From Actinomycetes bacterium (lineage in GTDB: Bacteria; Actinomycetota; Acidimicrobiia; Acidimicrobiales; Palsa-688), in NCBI GenBank assembly GCA_021846485.1, contig JAJZWW010000088.1:1-10071 (forward strand): a stretch of 10,071 bases of DNA, in the 5' to 3' direction. The notes beneath the pieces were generated by a model. That model worked only from the letters and a program-made list of their open reading frames with translations. It was not told where the DNA came from and did no database searches. A program made the position numbers and the translations under genes. Every line of letters begins with the position of its first letter. Position 1 is the first letter of the stretch. Of this stretch, positions 1 through 6,663 are shown piece by piece.

Positions 1-263
1 ACCTCGCGGACCACGAGCAGCTCCCGGTGGAACACGAGCTGGTCGAGGGCGGCGACCACGCTGCCCTCGAGGGCGTTCTCGATGGCGACGAACCCGAAGT
101 CGGCCCGGCCGTCCTCGACCGCCGCGAGCACCTGGGCGAAGCTGCGCTCCGGCCAGAGGCGGGCGGCGCCGAGGTCTTCCTCCGTGCGTAGGGCCTCCTC
201 GGTGAAGGTCCCCGGTGGCCCGAGGAAGGCGACCGTGGCCTCGGGTGCGACACGGTCGGGCAT
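1..263 (-). CDS. pheA: Prephenate dehydratase, N-terminal part (cut by window edge)
   Basis: The first 87 codons are present; the gene runs off the left edge. The protein begins MPDRVAPEATVAFLGPPGTF and so carries the family's opening GPxGTF motif, followed by EEAL, then FGFVAIENALEGSV, the counterpart of the conserved substrate-site PxENSxxGxV. This is the periplasmic-binding-protein-like catalytic domain that converts prephenate to phenylpyruvate in phenylalanine synthesis, in the cytosol. The C-terminal half of the catalytic domain and the usual ACT regulatory domain lie outside the window. The ATG at 263 is chosen because the first conserved beta-strand starts ten residues later and a -10-like TATCCT lies eight bases upstream. 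It is divergent from larB with only 22 bases between the starts. The Ala in IENALEG where most family members have Ser or Thr is a mild variation. Identification rests on motifs and is firm. Confidence 0.88.
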   Translation of the reverse strand, partial: MPDRVAPEATVAFLGPPGTFTEEALRTEEDLGAARLWPERSFAQVLAAVEDGRADFGFVAIENALEGSVVAALDQLVFHRELLVVRE

Positions 264-285
264 GGGGGGGCAGGATAGGGCGGTC
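264..285. promoter_or_regulatory. Divergent pheA/larB start region with overlapping -10-like hexamers
   Basis: Only 22 bases separate the two start codons. On the minus strand TATCCT (277-272) lies eight bases before the pheA ATG and fits the TANNNT form of actinobacterial -10 elements. On the plus strand the overlapping CAGGAT (271-276) lies nine bases before the larB ATG. The two hexamers share five base pairs, so polymerase could not occupy both at once. No -35 boxes or clear Shine-Dalgarno sequences are visible. If real, both transcripts would have leaders of only a few bases. The pheA element is the better one. Confidence 0.4.
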
Positions 286-1095
286 ATGGACCAAGCCGCC
301 CTCCGCCGACTCCTCGAAGCCGTCCGCTCCGGTGCGCTGAGCGCCGACGAGGCCGTCGCCGAGCTCCGCCGCCTGCCCTACGAGGACCTCGGCTTCGCCC
401 GCCTCGACCATCACCGCTCGATCCGCCAGGGTTTCCCCGAAGCGGTGTACGGGCCGGGGAAGAGCGTCGAGGAGGCCGCGGCGATCGTCGCCACCCTGGC
501 TCGACGGGCCGACGGGGGACCGGTGATCCTCAGCCGGGCCTCGCGCGAGCAGGTGGCCGCGTGCCTGGAGGCGGCCCCCGGTGGGGAGGTGACCGGGCCG
601 ACGGTGGTGTGGAGGGCGGCGCCGCTGCGCCCCGAGCGGGTCGTGGTGGTCACCGCCGGCACCGCCGATCTGCCGGTGGCCGACGAGTGCGCCACCACGC
701 TCCGGGCCTTCGGGTGGGCCCCGCGACGGGTCGCCGACGTGGGCGTGGCCGGGCTGCACCGGATCCTCGACGCCGTGAGAGAGCTGCAGGGCGCCGACGC
801 GGTGGTGGTCGTGGCGGGCATGGAGGGCGCCCTGGCGAGCGTGGTGGGCGGCCTCACTGCCGCGCCGACCGTGGCGGTGCCGACGAGCACAGGCTACGGC
901 AGCTCGCTCGAGGGGGTGACCGCCCTGCTGGGCATGCTGGCGAGCTGCGCCGCAGGCGTGGCGGTCGTGGGGGTCGACAACGGCTTCGGTGCCGCCCACG
1001 TCGTCGCCAGGGTGCTCGGCGTAGGGGAAAGGCCTCGAGAAGCGCCAGGTGGGCTGGGGCCGGGGGCGAGGCCGGTGGGGGTGGCGCCCCGGTGA
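286..1095 (+). CDS. larB: LarB, pyridinium-3,5-biscarboxylic acid mononucleotide synthase
   Basis: LarB carries out the first step of nickel-pincer nucleotide cofactor synthesis: it carboxylates the pyridine ring of nicotinic acid adenine dinucleotide and releases AMP. The 269-residue protein has an N-terminal helical part with the YEDLGFARLDHHRSIRQGFPEAVY region (32-55) typical of LarB, then the PurE-like domain: VVTAGTADLPVADE (121-134), DVGVAGLHR (151-159), VVAGMEGALASVVGGL (175-190), VPTSTGYG (198-205) and SCAAG with Cys221, the position of the Cys that bonds substrate in characterised LarB, then VDNGFGAAH (230-238). The last 25 residues are a Gly/Pro/Arg-rich tail beyond the conserved fold. 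The ATG at 286 is preferred over an in-frame ATG at 82, because the upstream stretch reads as pheA on the other strand and the conserved N-terminus begins at 286. It overlaps larC by four bases. Confidence 0.92.
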   Translation: MDQAALRRLLEAVRSGALSADEAVAELRRLPYEDLGFARLDHHRSIRQGFPEAVYGPGKSVEEAAAIVATLARRADGGPVILSRASREQVAACLEAAPGGEVTGPTVVWRAAPLRPERVVVVTAGTADLPVADECATTLRAFGWAPRRVADVGVAGLHRILDAVRELQGADAVVVVAGMEGALASVVGGLTAAPTVAVPTSTGYGSSLEGVTALLGMLASCAAGVAVVGVDNGFGAAHVVARVLGVGERPREAPGGLGPGARPVGVAPR

Positions 1096-2303
1096 GCCGT
1101 CGGGTTGCCTGGTGGCACTGCTTCTCGGGGATCGCCGGCGACATGGCCCTCGGCAGCCTCGTGGACGCCGGGGCGGACCTGTCCGCGGTGGAGCGGGAGC
1201 TGGCCGCCCTGCCGGTGGGGGGTTGGAGCCTGGAGGCCCGCTCGATCCAGCGGGGTGGCCTCGCCGCCACCCAGGTGGTGGTGCGGGTGAGGGAGACCCC
1301 GGTGGTGCGCACCCACGCGCACATCGTGGGCCTGATCACCGAGGCCCGCCTGCCCGAACGCGCCCGCCGCCGGGCCCTTGCTGCCTTCTCCGCCCTCGCC
1401 CGGGTGGAGGGGAGGCTCCACGGCCGGCCCCCTTCCCAGGTGCACTTCCACGAGGTCGGCGGGACCGACGCGATCGTCGACATCGTCGGGACCTGCGTCG
1501 CCCTCGAGGTGCTCGGGGTCGACGAGGTCCGGGCCAGCCCGGTCGCCCAGGGCAGCGGGATGGTCCGCAGCTCCCACGGCCTCCTGCCCGTCCCCGCCCC
1601 AGCGGTCCTCGAGCTCCTCGCCGGCGCGCCCACCTACGGCACCGACGTGCCCGTCGAGCTGACCACCCCGACGGGCGCTGCGCTGCTCGCCGCGCTGGTC
1701 GAGGAGTGGGGGCCGATGCCGGCCGTGCGCGTGGAGCGGGTGGGGCGCGGCGCGGGCAGCCGGGAGCTCGAGGGTCGGCCCAACCTGGTCCAGGTGGTCA
1801 TCGGCGAGACCGCTGCCGTGGCCGGGCCGGGCCACCCAGTCGTGGTGCTCGAGACCAACCTCGACGACGTGACTGGCGAGGTCCTCGCCCACGCGCTGGC
1901 CGCGCTCCTCGAAGCCGGCGCGCTCGACGCTTGGATCACCCCGGTGCTGGGGAAGAAGGGCCGTCCCGCCCACCAGCTATCGGTGGTGGCCGAAGTTCCC
2001 CGGGCGGACGAGCTGAGGGCGCTGCTGGTCGCCGAGACCGGCACACTCGGGATCCGGACGAGCTCCCTCGAGCGCTGGACGGCGACGCGCACCACGACCG
2101 AGGTCGACGTCGAAGGTTACCCGGTGAGGGTGAAGCGTTCGCCGGCCGGGGCCAAGGCGGAGCACGACGACGCTGCCCGGGTGGCCCGTCTCCTGCGCCG
2201 GCCGGTCAGGGAGGTCAGCCGCATCGCCGAGGCGGCGGTCGAGCCGCCCACCACCCCAACCGCCGACGACCCTCGACCTCCACCTGACCCAGAGGCCGGC
2301 TGA
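1092..2303 (+). CDS. larC: LarC, nickel insertion protein for the nickel-pincer cofactor
   Basis: LarC is the CTP-dependent nickel insertase that turns the dithiolated pincer nucleotide into the finished Ni cofactor of lactate racemase and related enzymes. The 403-residue protein shows the family blocks in order: HCFSGIAGDMALGSLVDAG (9-27), the His-containing THAHIVGLI (74-82), VHFHEVGGTDAIVDIVG (117-133), GSGMVRSSHGLLPVPAPA (154-171), TTPTGAALL (191-199), LETNLDDVTGE (253-263), GALDAWITPVLGKKGRPA (276-293) and ETGTLGIR (315-322). The end is a Pro-rich tail. The GTG start at 1092 overlaps the larB stop as GTGA, indicating translational coupling; an earlier in-frame start would bury the gene in larB, and conservation begins here. 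It is one uninterrupted ORF, unlike Lactiplantibacillus plantarum larC, where C1 and C2 are joined by frameshifting. Identification is firm. Confidence 0.92.
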   Translation: MSRRVAWWHCFSGIAGDMALGSLVDAGADLSAVERELAALPVGGWSLEARSIQRGGLAATQVVVRVRETPVVRTHAHIVGLITEARLPERARRRALAAFSALARVEGRLHGRPPSQVHFHEVGGTDAIVDIVGTCVALEVLGVDEVRASPVAQGSGMVRSSHGLLPVPAPAVLELLAGAPTYGTDVPVELTTPTGAALLAALVEEWGPMPAVRVERVGRGAGSRELEGRPNLVQVVIGETAAVAGPGHPVVVLETNLDDVTGEVLAHALAALLEAGALDAWITPVLGKKGRPAHQLSVVAEVPRADELRALLVAETGTLGIRTSSLERWTATRTTTEVDVEGYPVRVKRSPAGAKAEHDDAARVARLLRRPVREVSRIAEAAVEPPTTPTADDPRPPPDPEAG

Positions 2304-2511
2304 CCCATTAGCTGACCACTCCGAGTGTGGTGACAGTTACTTTCGGCAGTGGATGGTGCCGGTCTGCACGGCTAGGACAAGAGCAGTTCCGCCGGAGCAG
2401 CCCAGCCAGCCACGGGCTGCCCCGGGGGCAGATCGCAGCCAAAGCGTCGACCCCGAGCCGGGCGTGGACCACGGCGGTCCCGTTGGCCGAGGCGAGGTAG
2501 TGGCGGCCGAC

Positions 2512-2560
2512 CTCGCCGAGCCGGCCAGCGGCAGCCCGCGGCCTCGACCGGCTCGGCGAG
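2512..2560. repeat. 13-base perfect inverted repeat in the larC/ABC-F gap
   Basis: CTCGCCGAGCCGG at 2512-2524 is repeated as its exact complement CCGGCTCGGCGAG at 2548-2560, separated by 23 bases. Pairing does not extend further on either side. There is no T-rich tract, and it lies about 210 bases after larC, which is far for a terminator of that gene. It coincides with the point where the coding-like frame of the minus strand changes, so it may be a scar of a rearrangement rather than a functional site. Confidence 0.5.
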
Positions 2561-2612
2561 CTCGAAGACGGCGGCCTCCACGATCCAGCGCAGCCACAGC
2601 TCCACGATCGAC

Positions 2613-2618
2613 CATCAT
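2613..2618 (+). promoter_or_regulatory. -10-like CATCAT before the ABC-F start (leaderless)
   Basis: CATCAT has A in the second and T in the sixth place of the -10 hexamer and is followed by exactly six bases and the GTG at 2625, so a transcript would start at or within a base of the start codon. No Shine-Dalgarno sequence is present. Weak alone; the same spacing recurs before four other genes in the window. Confidence 0.4.
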
Positions 2619-2624
2619 GGTCCG

Positions 2625-4217
2625 GTGCTCTCCGTGCGCAACCTGAGCGTCGAAGTCGGGGGCCGCCTCACCTTGGAGGGGGTCAGCTTCACCGTGCGCG
2701 CCGGGGACAAGGTCGGCCTGGTCGGCCGCAACGGGGCCGGCAAGACCAGCCTGCTGAAGGTGCTCGGCGGCGTCGACCCACCCGCCGCCGGGGTCGTCGA
2801 GGTCCAGGGCCGGCTCGGCTTCCTCGTGCAAGAGCCCCGCCACCTGGCGGAGATCGACGCGGCCACCGCCGTCGCCCACGTCTTGTCCGGCCGGGGGCTC
2901 GACGAGCTGGCCGAGCGGATGGAGAAGCTGCGGATCGCCCTCGAGGAGGACCCCAGCGAGCGCGCGGTGCTCCGCTACGGGAGGTCGGAGGAGCGCTTCG
3001 CCGCCGCCGGCGGGTACGCCGCCGACGCGGAGGCTCGTACCCTGCTCGCCGGGTTGGGCCTCGACTCGGGACGGGCGGAGCTACCCGTCGGGGTGCTCTC
3101 GGGGGGCGAGCGCCGGCGCGTCGAGCTCGCCCGCATCCTCTTCGGCGGCAGCGAGGCCCTCCTGCTCGACGAACCGACCAACCACCTCGACTCCGACGCC
3201 AAGACCTGGCTGATGGGCTTTCTCGCCTCATACCGCGGGGCGCTGCTCGTCGTCTCCCACGACCTCGAGCTGCTGGACGCGGCGATCACCCGGGTCCTGC
3301 ACCTCGACGAGGGCAGCGTCGTCGAGTACAAGGGGACCTACAGCCAGTACCGCAAGGCACGCGCCGCCGACGAGACCCGTCTCGCCCGCCTGGCGGAGCG
3401 CCAGGCGGGCGAGATCAAGCGGCTCTCCGACCTCGCGGAGTCGATGCGGCACCAGACGGCCAAGCGGGCCCGGGTCGCGAGGTCCCTCGACAAGCGCGTC
3501 GACCGTCTCCAGTCGGCCGCGGTGGACCTACCCCGCCCGAGGGAGCGGCGCTACCGGGTGCGCTTCCCCGAGCCGCCGCGCACCGGCCGGCTGGTGCTCG
3601 AGGCCGACGGCCTGGCGCAGGCCTACGGGGGTCCCCCGGTGTTCGAGGGGGTGGGCTTTTCGGTCGAGCGTGGGGAGCGCCTCCTCGTGATGGGATTGAA
3701 CGGGGCCGGCAAGACCAGCCTCTTGCGGGTGCTCGCCGGGGCCACCCCCCCGGCCGCGGGCTCGTTCCGCCTCGGGCGGGGCGTTTCCCCCGGTTACTAC
3801 GCCCAGGAGCACGAGGGGATCCGCTCCGGGGTGCCGGTCCTCGAGCACCTCCGCGAGCTCTCCGACGAGCCGGTCAGCGAGCTCAGAGGGCTGCTCGGCA
3901 TGTTCGGCCTGGTCGGTGAGGTGGCCTTCCAGGACGCCGGCACCCTCTCGGGCGGCGAGAAGACCAAGCTCGCCCTCGCCCAGCTCGTCGCCGGCCGCCA
4001 CAACCTGCTGCTGCTCGACGAGCCGACCAACAACCTCGACCCTCCCTCCCGGGAGGCGATCGGCCGGGCCCTGTCGGGCTGGCCCGGGGCGATGATCCTC
4101 GTCAGCCACGACGTCGGCTTCGTGGCCGAGCTGGCCCCCTCCCGGGCGCTGGTGCTGCCCGACGGCACCGTCGACAGCTGGAGCGACGACCTGCTGGACC
4201 TCGTCGCCATGGCGTAG
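2625..4217 (+). CDS. ABC-F family ATP-binding protein (ribosome-acting type)
   Basis: The protein is 530 residues with two ATP-binding cassettes in one chain and no membrane segments, so it is a soluble ABC-F factor, a class that acts on the ribosome in translation or antibiotic protection. Cassette 1 has Walker A GRNGAGKT (34-41), signature LSGGE (158-162), Walker B with LLLDEPTNHLD (179-189) and switch His212. Cassette 2 has GLNGAGKT (357-364), LSGGE (441-445), LLLLDEPTNNLD (461-472) and His495. The charged, helical linker between them (about 244-310, with the repeated Arg/Lys/Glu pattern of a coiled coil) is the ribosome-contacting P-site tether region. There is no long C-terminal extension. 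GTG at 2625 is chosen because the first beta-strand LSVRNLSVEV starts there; the nearby ATG at 2617 is out of frame. Which subfamily it belongs to, housekeeping (Uup/EttA-like) or resistance, cannot be told from motifs. It appears to be transcribed alone. Confidence 0.9.
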   Translation: MLSVRNLSVEVGGRLTLEGVSFTVRAGDKVGLVGRNGAGKTSLLKVLGGVDPPAAGVVEVQGRLGFLVQEPRHLAEIDAATAVAHVLSGRGLDELAERMEKLRIALEEDPSERAVLRYGRSEERFAAAGGYAADAEARTLLAGLGLDSGRAELPVGVLSGGERRRVELARILFGGSEALLLDEPTNHLDSDAKTWLMGFLASYRGALLVVSHDLELLDAAITRVLHLDEGSVVEYKGTYSQYRKARAADETRLARLAERQAGEIKRLSDLAESMRHQTAKRARVARSLDKRVDRLQSAAVDLPRPRERRYRVRFPEPPRTGRLVLEADGLAQAYGGPPVFEGVGFSVERGERLLVMGLNGAGKTSLLRVLAGATPPAAGSFRLGRGVSPGYYAQEHEGIRSGVPVLEHLRELSDEPVSELRGLLGMFGLVGEVAFQDAGTLSGGEKTKLALAQLVAGRHNLLLLDEPTNNLDPPSREAIGRALSGWPGAMILVSHDVGFVAELAPSRALVLPDGTVDSWSDDLLDLVAMA

Positions 4218-4249
4218 CCGGCCCGGGCAGGACACCCCCGCCGGCCGGC
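4217..4249 (+). terminator. Possible hairpin after the ABC-F gene
   Basis: GCCGGCC (4217-4223) and GGCCGGC (4243-4249) can pair across a 19-base loop right after the stop codon. There is no T tract, and short GC palindromes are common at this GC content, so this is only a candidate terminator. Confidence 0.25.
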
Positions 4250-4256
4250 CAGTCGG

Positions 4257-4262
4257 TATCGT
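4257..4262 (+). promoter_or_regulatory. -10 element TATCGT, leaderless start at 4269
   Basis: TATCGT fits TANNNT and ends exactly six bases before the ATG at 4269, so transcription would begin at the start codon. A GGAGG abuts the ATG directly, too close to serve as a ribosome binding site for it, which again favours leaderless initiation. Confidence 0.5.
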
Positions 4263-4268
4263 CGGAGG

Positions 4269-4472
4269 ATGACCACGACCCTGGCGCCGACCGGCCGGAC
4301 CCGGGTCCGCCGGTACGGGGACCGGGCGAGCTGCGAGCGCTCCCAGATCCACGCCGTCCTCGACGAGGTCACCGACCCGATCGAGAAGGCCCGAGTGTTG
4401 GCGGGGATCGCCGAGCCCGCCGGGTTCGCCCAGCCCGACCGCTGGTCGTTCACCACCGCGGTTGCCCGATGA
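4269..4472 (+). pseudogene. Internally deleted remnant of a PNPOx-like flavin-binding protein gene, 67 codons
   Basis: Residues 10-33, beginning RTRVRRYGDRASCERSQIHA and ending VLDE, match from memory the N-terminus of the actinobacterial pyridoxamine 5'-phosphate oxidase-family proteins (RTRVRRLPDR...AILDE...). Directly after this, VTDPIEKARVLAGIAE (34-49) resembles the VTDPDEKLAAL segment that in those proteins lies roughly 80 residues further on. The split-barrel core that binds flavin is missing and the remaining 18 residues match nothing I know. The reading is therefore an in-frame internal deletion that left a 67-codon ORF. It still has a consensus -10 at leaderless spacing and an ATGA overlap with the next gene, so it may persist as a leader ORF for that gene. 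It could also be a genuine small protein. The family match is recalled, not computed. Confidence 0.5.
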
Positions 4473-5386
4473 GCGAGCGCATCGCCGACGGCGTGGTCGA
4501 GATCGACACCCTGCTCGGCGGTTGGGAGCGGGTGACCGCCGGGTACCTCGTCGAGGGAGACGCCCCGGTGCTCGTCGAGACCGGCAGCCAGTCCTCGGTC
4601 CCCGCGACCCTCGCGGCCCTGGAGCGCCTCGGCGTAGGCGCGGGGGACCTCGCTGGGATCGCGGTCACCCACATCCACCTCGACCACGCCGGCGGGGTCG
4701 GGGACTTCGCCCGGGCCTTCCCCCGCGCCACCGTCTACGTGCACGAGAAGGGTGCCCGCCACCTGATCGACCCCTCCCGCCTGGTGAGCTCGGCGGCGAC
4801 GGTCTACGGCGACCTGCTCGACTCGCTCTACGGCAGGCTCGACCCGACGCCGGCGGAGCGGGTCCATGTCCTCGCCGATGGCGAGGAGATCGTCGTCGGG
4901 CCCGGCAGGTCGCTCACCACCGTCGACTCCCCCGGGCATGCCAAGCACCACCTGGCGTTGCACGACAGCGCGAGCGGGCTCCTCTTCGCTGGTGACGCCG
5001 TCGGGGTGAGGCTCCCCGACGCGGGCGTCCTGTGGCCGGCCACGCCGCCGGCGGACTTCGACCTCGAGGCCGCCTGCCGCTCGCTGGCTCGTTTCCGGGA
5101 CCGGCGGCCGGTGGGCGTCGCCCTCGCCCACTACGGCCTGCTGCCCGAGCCGGCGGCGATGCTCGACGAGGCCGAGGACAGCCTGCGCCGCTGGGCGGCG
5201 ACCGCCGAGACGGCGTGGCGGGAGGGTCGGGACATCGCCGAGGCCCTCCAGGGGGACTACGGGCTGCCCGATTCGACCGACCCGGCGGCCCGGGCGCGGA
5301 TGGAGACGCTCAACGGCGTGCACTCCAACGCTGCCGGGCTGCGGCTGTGGCTGGAGCGGACCCACGGTCAGCCCGCCGGGGACTGA
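4469..5386 (+). CDS. Metallo-beta-lactamase-fold hydrolase
   Basis: The 305-residue cytosolic protein shows the complete di-metal site of the fold: THIHLDHAGG with His68, His70, Asp72 and His73, then His157 (DSPGHAKHH), Asp176 (LLFAGDAVG) and His221 (LAHYG). The strand before the site reads VLVETGS, with Glu37 where the fold usually has Asp (DTG). The last 80 residues are helical and charged, beyond the core. This is a hydrolase of thioesters, lactones, phosphate or similar esters; the substrate cannot be predicted, and there is no signal peptide or class B beta-lactamase feature. The ATG at 4469 overlaps the stop of the preceding short ORF (ATGA) and has no promoter-like hexamer of its own, so translation is probably coupled to that ORF. 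A hairpin follows the stop. Confidence 0.85.
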   Translation: MSERIADGVVEIDTLLGGWERVTAGYLVEGDAPVLVETGSQSSVPATLAALERLGVGAGDLAGIAVTHIHLDHAGGVGDFARAFPRATVYVHEKGARHLIDPSRLVSSAATVYGDLLDSLYGRLDPTPAERVHVLADGEEIVVGPGRSLTTVDSPGHAKHHLALHDSASGLLFAGDAVGVRLPDAGVLWPATPPADFDLEAACRSLARFRDRRPVGVALAHYGLLPEPAAMLDEAEDSLRRWAATAETAWREGRDIAEALQGDYGLPDSTDPAARARMETLNGVHSNAAGLRLWLERTHGQPAGD

Positions 5387-5393
5387 CCGGACT

Positions 5394-5417
5394 GGCGCCG
5401 GGCCCGGACCGGGCGCC
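5394..5417 (+). terminator. Candidate terminator hairpin after the hydrolase gene
   Basis: GGCGCC (5394-5399) pairs with GGCGCC (5412-5417), and the stem can be extended by GG/CC after skipping one G. It starts seven bases after the stop codon and just before the kinase promoter. No T tract follows, as is usual for actinobacterial hairpin terminators. Confidence 0.35.
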
Positions 5418-5420
5418 TGC

Positions 5421-5426
5421 AATGAT
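5421..5426 (+). promoter_or_regulatory. -10-like AATGAT before the kinase start (leaderless)
   Basis: AATGAT keeps the A and T of positions two and six of a -10 element and ends exactly six bases before the GTG at 5433. The ATG inside it (5422) is out of frame with the kinase. Confidence 0.4.
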
Positions 5427-5432
5427 CACCCG

Positions 5433-6593
5433 GTGCCCTACCACCGGGTGCGGGACCCTGCCAAGCTGCACGCCCTGCTCGACGCGGTGCTGCTCGTCGA
5501 GTCCGACCTCGACCGGGTCGTCCTGATCGAGCGGATGGTCCGGGCGGCCGTCGAGCTCGCCGGCGCGCGCTACGGGGCGCTCGGAGTGCTGGCGCCCGGC
5601 GGCGAGGGTCTGTCGGAGTTCGTCCACTACGGCATGGACCCCGCGACCGTCGCGCGGATCGGCTCGCTCCCCAAGGGGATGGGCCTCCTCGGCCTGCTCG
5701 TCCGCCGGCCCGAGGCCATCAGGATCGCCGACCTCGCGACCCATCCCGAGTCGGTCGGTTTCCCCCCGGGCCACCCGCCGATGTCCAGCTTCCTCGGGGC
5801 GCCGGTAAGGGTTCGCGGCCAGGTGTTCGGCATCCTCTACCTGACCGACAAGCGCGACGGCGGGGAGTTCAGCGACGAGGACCAGCAGCTGGTCACCGCC
5901 TTGGCGGTCGCCGCCGGAGGGGCCGTCGAGAACGCCCGCCTCCAGGAGCGCATCCGCCAGCTGACCCTCGCCGAGGACCGCGAGCGCATTGCCCGCGACC
6001 TGCACGACACGGTCATCCAGAGGATCTTCGCGGTCGCCCTCTCGCTCCAGGCCGCCGAGGGTGCCGCCGCAGCCGACCCGGCGCTCGCCGAGCGCCTGCG
6101 CGGCGCGACCGACGACCTGGACGAGACCATCCGTCAGATCCGCACCACGATCTTCGCCCTCGAGCCACCAGCGGCGGCAGCGGCGGTGCTGCGCGCCCAG
6201 GTGATCGCAGTATGCGCCGAGGCCCGCAGGAGTCTCGGCTTCGACCCGGCAGTGCGCCTCGACGGGCCGGTCGACGCGGTCCCCGCCCACGTCGGCGGCG
6301 ACGTCCTCGCCGCCCTCCGGGAGGCCCTGTCCAACGTGGCCCGGCACGCCGGCGCCTCGCACGTCGCGGTCTCGTTGACGGCCGCCGACGTGGCCCTCAC
6401 CCTGGCGGTCGCCGACGACGGCGTCGGCTACCGGGCCGGCGGGACCGCAGCGAAGACCGGCGGGTCAGGGGGGAGCGGGATACCCAACATGGTGAGCCGG
6501 GCCGAGGCACTGGGCGGGAGCTGCGATCTCTGCGCCCGGCCCGGGGGCGGCACCCATCTCGAGTGGCGGGTACCCCTCGCTGGGTCACCGTAG
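5433..6593 (+). CDS. GAF-domain sensor histidine kinase, DosS/DevS-like
   Basis: The 386-residue protein has no transmembrane segment. A single GAF domain covers about residues 15-168 and contains VGFPPGHPPMSSFLGAPVRV (108-127), followed by FGILYLTDK (132-140). By hand alignment to Mycobacterium DevS, His114 in GHPPM falls where the heme-binding His149 lies in DevS GAF-A. The HisKA_3 dimerisation and phosphorylation helix follows, with ARDLHDTVIQRIF and phospho-acceptor His191, then an HATPase_c domain with N-box REALSNVARHAG (296-307), G1 box ADDGVG (327-332) and the GGSGGSGIPNMVSRAEALGG segment (343-362). It is a NarL-family kinase that phosphorylates a LuxR-type regulator, most likely the one at 7923-8579. 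DevS has two GAF domains, so this is a shorter version. The GTG at 5433 is supported by the -10-like hexamer at leaderless spacing. The family is certain; heme binding is inference. Confidence 0.9.
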   Translation: MPYHRVRDPAKLHALLDAVLLVESDLDRVVLIERMVRAAVELAGARYGALGVLAPGGEGLSEFVHYGMDPATVARIGSLPKGMGLLGLLVRRPEAIRIADLATHPESVGFPPGHPPMSSFLGAPVRVRGQVFGILYLTDKRDGGEFSDEDQQLVTALAVAAGGAVENARLQERIRQLTLAEDRERIARDLHDTVIQRIFAVALSLQAAEGAAAADPALAERLRGATDDLDETIRQIRTTIFALEPPAAAAAVLRAQVIAVCAEARRSLGFDPAVRLDGPVDAVPAHVGGDVLAALREALSNVARHAGASHVAVSLTAADVALTLAVADDGVGYRAGGTAAKTGGSGGSGIPNMVSRAEALGGSCDLCARPGGGTHLEWRVPLAGSP

Positions 6594-6604
6594 GCGGGCG
6601 CGCC

Positions 6605-6629
6605 GCGCGGCCGGCCTCGCTGGCCGCGC
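6605..6629. terminator. Hairpin between convergent kinase gene and menC
   Basis: GCGCGGCC (6605-6612) pairs perfectly with GGCCGCGC (6622-6629) around a nine-base loop. It lies 12 bases after the kinase stop and 35 bases beyond the menC stop, so it could end both convergent transcripts. An alternative pairing of GGGCGCG (6596-6602) with CGCGCCC (6625-6631) is also possible. No T tract. Confidence 0.4.
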
Positions 6630-6663
6630 CCGGGCGCCGGTCCGGTGGGGGCTGATGTTCCGG

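Larger units (their letters stand above)
2304..2624 (-). pseudogene. Gap with coding-like remnants on the minus strand, unidentified
   Basis: No intact gene is seen in this 321-base gap. On the minus strand a stretch near 2600-2520 reads well in one frame (ELWLRWIVEAAVFELAEPVE) with G or C in nearly every third position. From about 2519 to 2440 equally good codon use is found in a different frame (LAEVGRHYLASANGTAVVHA, continuing RLGVDALAA). The switch lies at the 13-base inverted repeat at 2512-2560. This is what a gene broken by a small insertion or deletion looks like. I do not recognise the product. Closer to larC (2304-2400) the base composition is less GC-rich and nothing can be read. 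A chance mirror of GC bias remains possible. Confidence 0.35.

Noticed and set aside
82..285. Upstream in-frame extension of larB to an ATG at 82
   Set aside because: The added 68 residues are low-complexity Ser/Arg/Ala and overlap pheA on the other strand; LarB conservation begins at 286.
894..1973. 359-codon open frame antisense to larB/larC, and similar long antisense frames across the window
   Set aside because: At this GC content the complement of a GC3-biased gene stays open by itself; these frames have no recognisable domains, while the plus strand clearly encodes LarB and LarC.
2305..2330. Hairpin ACCAC/GTGGT after larC as a terminator
   Set aside because: Only five pairs with a loop that itself can pair differently; no T tract and no better than chance.
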